Below are positions 16,487 to 22,363 of a stretch of 22,363 bases of DNA, one piece after another; position 1 is the first letter of the stretch, and each line of letters opens with the position of its first letter. The notes under the pieces were generated by a model. The model had not been told where the DNA came from. It was given only the letters and a program-made list of their open reading frames with translations, and ran no database searches. The stretch is from the NCBI GenBank assembly GCA_023419515.1, contig JAEZXW010000071.1, forward strand, positions 1 through 22,363. The letters are read 5' to 3'. Position numbers and translations under genes: made by a program. This stretch comes from Actinomycetes bacterium. Its GTDB lineage: Bacteria > Actinomycetota > Coriobacteriia > Coriobacteriales > JAEZXW01.

Positions 16487-17860
16487 CTACTCTTCATTAA
16501 AGATGTCATCAATTTCAAGACCTTGCGTGTACTCATCGGGCTCATACTCACTCGCGCCCGAGTGAACAAACGAACGCTCGAGGATACGAACCTCATCCCC
16601 ATGCTGAACACCCGCTTTTTCAAGTGCGGCATCGAGCCCCATGCGACGAAAACGATATTGCAAGAAACTAATCGCCTCGTCGTTATCCCAGTCGGTCTGA
16701 ATTACCATACGTTCAACCGCACGACCCTCGACCTTCCAGACACCGCCACCAAGGTTGACCACTTCAAACTTACGATCACGCTTAAGTCGACGTGATTCCC
16801 ATACGCGATCAAAGACCTCGGTCTCCTCGTCACTCACCGCTTCAAGGCGCGTCTGGTGAACGAGCTCAGCGGTAGCTGAGACGAGCGAAGATAGACCAGT
16901 ACCTGTGAGCGCCGAGACCTCAAAGTAAGTCAAACCATCAGCATGCGCCCGCTCTTTCAAACGTGCGGATGCCTCAGCTGCTTCGGGGGTATCACACTTA
17001 TTGCCAACCACAATGGTTGGACGCTCAGCCAGCTCAGGTGCATAGGCCCTAAGCTCGCGTGCGATGATTTCGTAATCACTGATGACGTCGCGCTTTTCAA
17101 ACGAGCCGCTTAAGTCAACCACATGCAAAATAACTGCCGAGCGCTCAACGTGACGCAAAAATTCATGACCCAAACCTTTACCTTGGGCAGCGCCTTCAAT
17201 AAGACCAGGCACATCGGCAACAACAAATGAGTGATCTTGAGACTTAACCATGCCGAGATTTGGCACGAGTGTGGTAAATGGATAATCAGCGATCTTAGGG
17301 CGAGCAGCACTCATGCGAGCAATAAGTGAAGACTTACCGACGCTCGGCATACCGACCAGCGCAGCATCTGCCATGAGCTTCATCTCAAGCTCTAGGGTGT
17401 GCTCAAGCGCTGGTTCACCAAGCTCAGCAAAAGCAGGAGCTCGACGCGTTGGCGTCACAAAGTGGATGTTGCCACGGCCTCCGTGACCTCCTTGAGCCAC
17501 TACAACGCGCTCGTTATGGTGCGTGATATCAGCAAGCTCGTAGAGGCGCTCGTTGGTCTGAGGATCAAGCTCATAAACTACCGTGCCAACTGGAACCTTG
17601 AGTACCAAATCCTCACCACGCGCCCCGTGCAAACGCGATCCCTTACCGTGAGTGCCGCGCTCAGCCTTGAAGTGATGCTTAAATCGATAGGCAATCAATG
17701 AAGATTCACCGGCATCAGCCTCAAGGATGACGTTACCGCCATGACCACCGTCTCCCCCGTCAGGCCCACCCTTAGGGACATGTGCTTCACGACGAAACGA
17801 CATACAACCAGCGCCGCCGTCTCCGCCTTTCACGTGAATGGTCACCTTATCGATAAACAT
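16487..17860 (-). CDS. obg: Obg/CgtA, ribosome-associated GTPase
   Basis: Obg is an essential GTPase that assists 50S maturation and responds to ppGpp. Counting from the ATG at 17860 it has 457 residues. The N-terminal Gly-rich Obg fold starts MFIDKVTIHVKGGDGG and contains FRREAHVPKGGPDGGDGGHG. The GTPase domain has G1 GMPSVGKSS (about 170-178), DVPGLIEGA (about 216) and NKCD (about 287-290). A C-terminal OCT domain includes WKVEGRAVERMVIQTD, then a short acidic tail ending in NEE. An ATG at 17914 in the same frame adds 18 residues and lies inside the terminator region. The ATG at 17860 has GAGG at 8 bases and starts at the conserved residue, so it is the start. It heads the obg-proB-proA-nadD-yqeK-rsfS transcript. 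Confidence 0.97.
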   Translation of the reverse strand: MFIDKVTIHVKGGDGGAGCMSFRREAHVPKGGPDGGDGGHGGNVILEADAGESSLIAYRFKHHFKAERGTHGKGSRLHGARGEDLVLKVPVGTVVYELDPQTNERLYELADITHHNERVVVAQGGHGGRGNIHFVTPTRRAPAFAELGEPALEHTLELEMKLMADAALVGMPSVGKSSLIARMSAARPKIADYPFTTLVPNLGMVKSQDHSFVVADVPGLIEGAAQGKGLGHEFLRHVERSAVILHVVDLSGSFEKRDVISDYEIIARELRAYAPELAERPTIVVGNKCDTPEAAEASARLKERAHADGLTYFEVSALTGTGLSSLVSATAELVHQTRLEAVSDEETEVFDRVWESRRLKRDRKFEVVNLGGGVWKVEGRAVERMVIQTDWDNDEAISFLQYRFRRMGLDAALEKAGVQHGDEVRILERSFVHSGASEYEPDEYTQGLEIDDIFNEE

Positions 17861-17868
17861 GGCACCAA

Positions 17869-17872
17869 CCTC
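17869..17872 (-). promoter_or_regulatory. Shine-Dalgarno deciding the obg start
   Basis: GAGG (minus strand) lies 8 bases before the ATG at 17860 and excludes the in-frame ATG at 17914 as the main start. Confidence 0.7.
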
Positions 17873-17897
17873 AACCACCAAACTCATAAACCAAGAT

Positions 17898-17946
17898 AAA
17901 AATACCCCCGACACACTCTCTCAATCTAGGGAGTCCATCGGGGGTA
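17898..17946 (-). terminator. Intrinsic terminator, distal, before obg
   Basis: On the minus strand TACCCCCGA (17946-17938) pairs perfectly with TCGGGGGTA (17911-17903), 9 base pairs, followed at once by five Ts (17902-17898). The 26-base loop holds a second small stem (17929-17934 with 17915-17920, one G-U pair). This is the strongest terminator in the window. It ends transcripts from rplU-rpmA and lies only about 38 bases before the obg ATG. Confidence 0.9.
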
Positions 17947-17956
17947 GTGTTTTCAC

Positions 17957-17983
17957 AAAAATGTGTTGGGTCACTCACCCAAC
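17957..17983 (-). terminator. Intrinsic terminator, proximal to rpmA
   Basis: GTTGGGT (minus strand, 17983-17977) pairs with ACCCAAC (17971-17965) around a 5-base loop. Three bases later comes a run of five Ts (17961-17957). It starts 13 bases after the rpmA stop, so it is the first of two tandem terminators. Confidence 0.8.
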
Positions 17984-17996
17984 GAGACAAGTGGCT

Positions 17997-18251
17997 TTAT
18001 GCCTGCTCTGGCAAGACGCTAACGCGATGCTTGAGACCCTTCTTGTATGAAACATAGCCGTCAATGAGCGCAAACAGCGTATCATCCTTGCCGCGACCAA
18101 CGTTGGCACCTGGGTGAATGTGGGTGCCGCGCTGACGAACCAAAATGGTGCCCGTCGTTACATGTTGACCACCAAAGCGCTTACAGCCAAGTCGTTTTGC
18201 GTGTGAATCACGGCCATTTCGGGTAGAACCAAGACCTTTTTTATGTGCCAT
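17997..18251 (-). CDS. rpmA: 50S ribosomal protein L27
   Basis: L27 lies at the peptidyl transferase centre, and its N-terminus reaches the P-site tRNA. The 84-residue protein reads MAHKKGLGSTRNGRDSHAKR at the start and has the KRFGGQ and GTHIHPGANVGRGKDDTLFA segments of the family. It lacks the short N-terminal extension that the protease Prp removes in Firmicutes, and no prp/ysxB gene lies between rplU and rpmA. A GGGGG-rich Shine-Dalgarno lies about 7 bases upstream. It follows rplU after 51 bases and is closed by two terminators. Confidence 0.99.
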   Translation of the reverse strand: MAHKKGLGSTRNGRDSHAKRLGCKRFGGQHVTTGTILVRQRGTHIHPGANVGRGKDDTLFALIDGYVSYKKGLKHRVSVLPEQA

Positions 18252-18302
18252 ATCAAAACCCCCTACTAATTACTCAATCAAGCCCAACGAATATGTCGGC
18301 TT

Positions 18303-18677
18303 TTAAGCCTCTTGCTCAGCTGGCTCAGCCTTTGGCTTTGCAGCGGCCTTCTTAGCAGCAGGCTTTTTTGCACCAGCAATTGCACCAATACGAACACGGG
18401 TCAGAGACTGACGGTGACCACGCTTGCGGCGGTAGTTCTTGCGCTTCTTGAACTTGAAGATAACAACTTTCTTACCGCGATACTGTTCAAGAATCTCGCC
18501 AGTTACCTTGGTCTTCTCAAGCGCTGCTGCATCGGTCGTGATCTTTTTGCCATCGTTCAAAAAGATGACATCAAATTCAACGGTATCGCCCGGCTCGCCA
18601 TTGAGCTTCTCAACGGAAAGAACGTCCCCTTCGGCGACCTTGTACTGCTTGCCGCCCGTTTTAATCACTGCGTACAT
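18303..18677 (-). CDS. rplU: 50S ribosomal protein L21
   Basis: L21 binds 23S rRNA in the large subunit. The core MYAVIKTGGKQYKVAEGD through FKKRKNYRRKRGHRQSLTRV is typical. The protein has 124 residues against about 102-104 for the common form; the excess is a C-terminal Ala/Lys/Pro/Glu-rich tail of about 20 residues, which is seen in several phyla and probably stays outside the folded core. AAGGAG precedes the ATG by 9 bases. The 115-base region before it holds a hairpin at 18750-18771 and no clear promoter. Confidence 0.99.
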   Translation of the reverse strand: MYAVIKTGGKQYKVAEGDVLSVEKLNGEPGDTVEFDVIFLNDGKKITTDAAALEKTKVTGEILEQYRGKKVVIFKFKKRKNYRRKRGHRQSLTRVRIGAIAGAKKPAAKKAAAKPKAEPAEQEA

Positions 18678-18749
18678 CGGTTAAAACTCCTTATTGTTTA
18701 ACTGTTGTGTGAGGGTAAAGCGACGAAGCACTGCGCGTCATCAATCAAT

Positions 18750-18771
18750 TCAGGCAAGGGAAAAGGCCTGA
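18750..18771 (-). other. Hairpin in the rplU leader
   Basis: TCAGGC pairs with GCCTGA (18750-18755 with 18766-18771) around a 10-base loop, 72 bases before the rplU start and just after the RNase E/G stop. No T-run follows, so it does not look like a terminator. It may be a processing site or part of a ribosomal-protein leader; both are inference. Confidence 0.35.
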
Positions 18772-18792
18772 TGATCCGTGGCATGCAGCCCC

Positions 18793-19926
18793 TCAATTAC
18801 TTCGCGCCAAAATAGCCAACCGCAATAGTACTACAGGTTCAAGCTGGCACTTTCGTGACTTTTGGAGCTTCACCTCAAATTCACGCAGAAGCTCCATAAA
18901 ATCTTGCTCGAGGTGAGCACTCAAGAAATCGATGGCGATAATACCTGTGAGATTATGTTGTTCGATGTAGGTAATAAGCGCTTGCATTGCCTCATTATTC
19001 ACGAGATGTGCGAGGGCTGCAGGGTCGTTTTTGTGGGCAAGCCCCGAGTTAACATCGATCGTCCAACCTAAGGCAGTGTGCTCAATTACGCAAAAGCCAC
19101 CACTCGGTAAGTCGAGTTTTGTGCGCGAGTGAGAGTTCAAGTGTTCCTCGTGAAAAGATGCCTGCCCTTGCACGAGAGTCTGAGTGGTAAGGACGCCTGC
19201 AAAGGCCGTGGAAGCCATAGGTGTTTGTTGTTGTGCTTCAGTTACGGCTTTGCGATTGCGCAGATCACAGTGGTCGATAAGTCCACTGCCTTGAGCCAGA
19301 TCACCAAACTGCTGGGCGGCAAACTGAATCTCATGAGCGCGGATCAACAGTGCGCGCATGAGATTACGGTGGTCTTTCTCACTCAGCTGGCAAACCTCAT
19401 CGAACCTTTGCGGCATGACCTCAAGCTGAGTTTTTCCACTCAGGCCTCGATAGCCGTTTTTTTGTGCGAGGGCTTGCGCCTCATCGTGAGCAAGAGCAGC
19501 AAGTTGTTCGTAAAACTCGCGAGCTACTTCGTCCTCAAGCAGAGCGTTTTGCCACGGCGTGATCGCACCGACTGTGCGTGCACCGCTAAGTAGTCGCGCT
19601 CCATCAAGACGCAGGCGATACAATCGAGCGCCGGGTACACTCACCGCAATTGAAAACTGAGCTTTCGCAGCCTTTTGTTCGTACGGCGCAAAGCACCTCG
19701 TTACCTGCACCATGACGCGTTGACCTACCGCAGGTGGCGGGGATTTCTCGCTGGATACACCGCGGCCTGAGAGTTTCACCATAACCTGAGTCGCCTGAGT
19801 AGCATCGTTTTTACTCTGACGGCGAACCGATGCACCCCCGAGCGTTACAAAGGCAGCATTGAGCCCTCGGTCAATGCGCGAAATCACACCAACCACTATA
19901 TCGCCAACTACGAGGCGTTGGCTCAT
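18793..19926 (-). CDS. Short RNase E/G-family protein
   Basis: RNase E/G enzymes cut single-stranded, 5'-monophosphate RNA. From the ATG at 19926 this protein has 377 residues. An S1-like domain opens it (VVGDIVVGVISRIDRGLNAAF), broken by a polar insert. The catalytic part shows LPSGGFCVIEHTALGWTIDV with Asp291 and Asn293, then TGIIAIDF with Asp333. The 42-residue spacing matches the two magnesium-binding aspartates of E. coli RNase E (303 and 346). The protein stops about 44 residues later, before the usual Zn-link (CPxC) and small domain, and the usual arginine-rich NLEAAREIARQLRLR segment is weak (NNEAMQALITYIEQHN). It is short for RNase G (about 490). The ATG overlaps the stop of the DUF2344 gene (ATGA), with GGGGAG about 10 bases upstream. 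Family membership is likely; activity is uncertain. Confidence 0.85.
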   Translation of the reverse strand: MSQRLVVGDIVVGVISRIDRGLNAAFVTLGGASVRRQSKNDATQATQVMVKLSGRGVSSEKSPPPAVGQRVMVQVTRCFAPYEQKAAKAQFSIAVSVPGARLYRLRLDGARLLSGARTVGAITPWQNALLEDEVAREFYEQLAALAHDEAQALAQKNGYRGLSGKTQLEVMPQRFDEVCQLSEKDHRNLMRALLIRAHEIQFAAQQFGDLAQGSGLIDHCDLRNRKAVTEAQQQTPMASTAFAGVLTTQTLVQGQASFHEEHLNSHSRTKLDLPSGGFCVIEHTALGWTIDVNSGLAHKNDPAALAHLVNNEAMQALITYIEQHNLTGIIAIDFLSAHLEQDFMELLREFEVKLQKSRKCQLEPVVLLRLAILARSN

Positions 19927-20690
19927 GAGAGCGGCTCTCCCCATGCGTTGCGCTTGATACCCTCATCATCGACGGTGTATTGCATCGTACGAACATATCC
20001 GACGTCTTGGGCGCAAAAAAGTTCGGTAAGTTCAGCCAAGCGACCCAGCAAAAGCTCTGGTCTGAGTGATGCCCCCTGCTCCGCAAGGCGTATCGTCACA
20101 TGAATACAAAGATCAAAGCTGGATGCTTCACAATCTGCTTGGGCAAGCTCGATAATCTCAACAGGCTCTGGCAAGGCATTGGCCACGTTGATTACCTTGA
20201 TCTTTCCCTTGTGCTCGCGTTCAATCGTCTCGCCTGCAATCACCGACTCAACCGCCGTGTTCAGCGTAGATACCGCCTCGCTCTTATCAGCAGTCTCATC
20301 GAGCAAACGCAGGTAGATATCATAATCGGCATAGTTCAAATACGCACTGATCGAATCGAACTTTGGGTGGACATACTTTGCCTCGTAGATCGGGATATCC
20401 GCGACCGTGACCGCTTGCAGCATGGAGCATGCCTTATCAGGGTCAACAAAACTCGTAAGTGACACGTCGATGTACTCATCCTGCGAGGCAGTTGCGACAC
20501 TCAAAGCGTTTGAAAGTCCGAGCTTCATACGAGGCGAAAAGCCTTGAGTGATCGCATACGGCAAACCCGAACGACGAATGATGCGTTCAAGCGTACGCAA
20601 GAGCTCAAGGTGAGCCAAAAAGCGCAGGCGACCGATCTTGCCGTAGCGAATCCTCAGCTTGAACTGAGTGCTGGTATTGGGATCAGACAC
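19923..20690 (-). CDS. DUF2344/TIGR03936 protein, unknown function
   Basis: This 255-residue protein belongs to the DUF2344 (TIGR03936) family, whose function is unknown. The N-terminal signature is clear: KLRIRYGKIGRLRFLAHLEL, then TLERIIRRSGLPYAITQGFSP and LSNALSVATASQDEYIDVSL. In many bacteria it is fused to, or directly follows, the TIGR03960 radical SAM protein. Here the two are separate but overlap by 8 bases. The start is GTG at 20690, inside the end of the radical SAM gene, with a GGGGG run about 6 bases upstream. Its stop overlaps the RNase E/G start. No membrane segments or catalytic motifs are evident. The tight coupling suggests a joint function with its neighbours in RNA or ribosome modification, which is inference. 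Confidence 0.92.
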   Translation of the reverse strand: MSDPNTSTQFKLRIRYGKIGRLRFLAHLELLRTLERIIRRSGLPYAITQGFSPRMKLGLSNALSVATASQDEYIDVSLTSFVDPDKACSMLQAVTVADIPIYEAKYVHPKFDSISAYLNYADYDIYLRLLDETADKSEAVSTLNTAVESVIAGETIEREHKGKIKVINVANALPEPVEIIELAQADCEASSFDLCIHVTIRLAEQGASLRPELLLGRLAELTELFCAQDVGYVRTMQYTVDDEGIKRNAWGEPLS

Positions 20691-22363
20691 CGCGTACCCC
20701 CACTAATTCATTATGGACTGGGAAGTTAAAGCAGACTGCACACCCCGTGCATCGATCAAAGGTACAGTCGCAGGTCGTCATCTGGCGCTGGGCACGCTTA
20801 AGCTCAGCCAAGAAATACGCGCGGTTTACACCACTCATAATGTGATCCCAGTAAAACGTTGCTTTATCTACGTAGTTTCTCGTTGCTATCTCGTTGATAT
20901 CAAGACCGATCTCAGCAGCAGCCGCCTCCCAGCGTTCAAGTGAAAACTGCTCAGTCCAGGCATCAAAGCGAGCGCCAAGCTTAAAGGCAGTTTCAATGAG
21001 ATCAGCAACATCTCGGCCGCCGCGCGCCAACACTGCTTCAAGGTATGAAACACGGGCATCGTGATACGAAAGTGAGATCGCTCCCTTTTTATCGGCAAGA
21101 GCATCAACTAAAAGTTGCTGGCGACGGCGCACCTCTTCGCGAGGCACTTGCCCCATCCACTGAAACGGTGTCATGGGCTTTGGTACCAACACCGATACTG
21201 ACACACCAATCTTGATCGAACCGCGATCCTGCGGCTCAACCACCTCGCGCGCAACCTTGAGTGCCCGCTTAGCAAGCTCAGCAATGCCTAAGACATCGGC
21301 ATCAGTCTCGGTTGGCAGGCCAATCATGAAGTAGAGCTTAACGCGGCGCCACCCATGGCTAAATGCCGCGCGGATTACCTCGAGCAAGTCATCATCGTCG
21401 ATATTCTTGTTAATGACGTCGCGCATCCGCTGAGTGCCTGCCTCTGGCGCAAAGGTCAACCCCGTCTTTTTGCGACCGCTCACCAGCTCAGCCATCTCGA
21501 TACCAAAGCTATCAAGGCGCTGGGATGGGATTGAAACGGCAATGTCAGTGCCTTCGAGCCTGTTAGCAAGCCGCATGAGAATCTCTTTAATGCAGGCATG
21601 ATCGGTGGTGGAAAGCGATGTGAGCGATACCTCGTTATAGCCCGTCTTGCGCAAGCCTTCCATGACCGCCGTCATAATGCTATCGGCATCGCGCTCGCGC
21701 ACCGGTCGATATACCATGCCTGCCTCGCAAAAGCGGCAACCGCGGGCACAGCCACGCAAGACCTCAATGTTAAGGCGATCGTGAACGACCTCGCCAAAAG
21801 GCACGATGGTGCCAAGTAGTGGATCAGACTGAGAAAACTCCTTGTAGATAGCTCGCTCGATCTCAAGCGATGGATTATTTTTGCCACTCGCTTTAGCAAA
21901 GTCACTGGCCACGAGATAGGGCGCCTCGCTCCCAGGCTCAAAGTCTGGGTTGACTGTATAGAGCGCGGGCACATACACACCCTCGATCTCGCTTAAGCGC
22001 AAAAGCGTTTCTGCACGTGAAAGCCCTTGATCTTGACACGCACGATGACAGGCGATGATCTCAGGGAGCATAAGCTCACCCTCGCCGATCGAAAAGAGAT
22101 CAAAAAACGGTGCGAGCGGTTCGGGGTTATAGACGCTAGGACCGCCTCCTATGACTAGCGGATCTCCCTCGCCTCGATCACAGGACCGCAGTGGGATACA
22201 AGCGAGATCAAGGGTCTCGAGGATGTTGGTTGCAGCCATCTCATGAGGCAGTGTCACACCCACCAAGTCAAACGAGTTGACAGGCGCAAAACCCTCAAGC
22301 GAAAAAAGCGGAATGCTTTTGCTGCGCATAAGATCTGCCATGTCGATCCACGGTGTATAAGCG
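20683..22363 (-). CDS. TIGR03960-type radical SAM protein (partial, N-terminus beyond right edge)
   Basis: This is an uncharacterised radical SAM protein of the TIGR03960 family, of which about 559 residues lie in the window. The reading frame stays open to the right edge and the first visible residues (AYTPWIDMADLMRSKSIPLF) match an internal part of the family, so the start lies outside. A B12-binding-like N-terminal region includes GDPLVIGGGPSVYNPEPLAP and FFDLFSIGEGE. The SAM cluster motif CARGCRFC (CX3CX2C) lies at about residues 198-205 counted from the ATG at 22341. Near the C-terminus a second cysteine group, CDCTFDRCTGCAVC, suggests another Fe-S cluster or a zinc site. The substrate is unknown. 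It overlaps the DUF2344 gene by 8 bases and sits upstream of RNase E/G, rplU and rpmA, an arrangement seen in other phyla. Confidence 0.93.
   Translation of the reverse strand, partial: AYTPWIDMADLMRSKSIPLFSLEGFAPVNSFDLVGVTLPHEMAATNILETLDLACIPLRSCDRGEGDPLVIGGGPSVYNPEPLAPFFDLFSIGEGELMLPEIIACHRACQDQGLSRAETLLRLSEIEGVYVPALYTVNPDFEPGSEAPYLVASDFAKASGKNNPSLEIERAIYKEFSQSDPLLGTIVPFGEVVHDRLNIEVLRGCARGCRFCEAGMVYRPVRERDADSIMTAVMEGLRKTGYNEVSLTSLSTTDHACIKEILMRLANRLEGTDIAVSIPSQRLDSFGIEMAELVSGRKKTGLTFAPEAGTQRMRDVINKNIDDDDLLEVIRAAFSHGWRRVKLYFMIGLPTETDADVLGIAELAKRALKVAREVVEPQDRGSIKIGVSVSVLVPKPMTPFQWMGQVPREEVRRRQQLLVDALADKKGAISLSYHDARVSYLEAVLARGGRDVADLIETAFKLGARFDAWTEQFSLERWEAAAAEIGLDINEIATRNYVDKATFYWDHIMSGVNRAYFLAELKRAQRQMTTCDCTFDRCTGCAVCFNFPVHNELVGVRGV

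Noticed and set aside
18678..18792. Missing C-terminal domain of RNase E/G encoded in another frame after a frameshift
   Set aside because: I read the other frames after residue 360 and found early stops and no Zn-link motif; the gap is also too short.
1..22363. CRISPR array, tRNA or rRNA genes, insertion sequences, prophage or defence genes
   Set aside because: No regularly spaced repeats, no transposase, integrase or phage-like reading frames and no tRNA-like cloverleaf were noticed; almost all sequence is accounted for by housekeeping genes.

Overview
The window is a dense, mid-GC (roughly half G+C by eye) bacterial core-genome segment. The combination fits an actinobacterium, most plausibly class Coriobacteriia: RNase J next to FtsK and a RodZ-like protein, an RNase E/G with rplU-rpmA, an obg-proB-proA-nadD-yqeK-rsfS run, and a Gram-positive type LexA box before dinB. 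This placement is inferred from gene content and order; no 16S or other phylogenetic marker was available to test it. There are no tRNAs, rRNAs, insertion sequences, phage genes or CRISPR arrays that I can see, and no gene-free stretch longer than about 160 bases.

Layout. (1) Positions 1-8424, minus strand: a tightly packed group read right to left, M16 zinc peptidase (broken by a one-base frameshift) - RNase J - FtsK - RodZ-like HTH/membrane protein - YajQ - RimO (runs off the left edge). Several junctions overlap: rodZ starts inside the end of ftsK, rimO starts inside the yajQ stop, and the ftsK Shine-Dalgarno lies in the last codons of RNase J. (2) Positions 8582-12071, plus strand: ftsH, then dinB (DNA polymerase IV) behind a near-perfect SOS box and what looks like a leaderless start. 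(3) Positions 12139-17860, minus strand: obg - proB - proA - nadD - yqeK - rsfS, joining ribosome assembly and silencing, proline synthesis and NAD synthesis. (4) Positions 17898-17983: two consecutive intrinsic terminators that separate rplU-rpmA from obg. (5) Positions 17997-22363, minus strand: an uncharacterised radical SAM protein (TIGR03960 type, cut by the right edge) - DUF2344/TIGR03936 protein - a short RNase E/G-like protein - L21 - L27. The first three overlap by 8 and 4 bases and look translationally coupled.

Functional themes are RNA processing and translation (RNase J, RNase E/G, RimO, L21, L27, Obg, RsfS), envelope, division and proteolysis (FtsK, RodZ, FtsH, M16), and stress response (DinB). 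The most interesting items are the uncharacterised radical SAM/DUF2344/mini-RNase E/G module, the frameshifted M16 peptidase, the SOS box with leaderless dinB, and four recurring Thr-x-x-Leu/Ile motifs in the disordered linker of FtsK. Otherwise this is conserved housekeeping DNA; I found no mobile or defence system.
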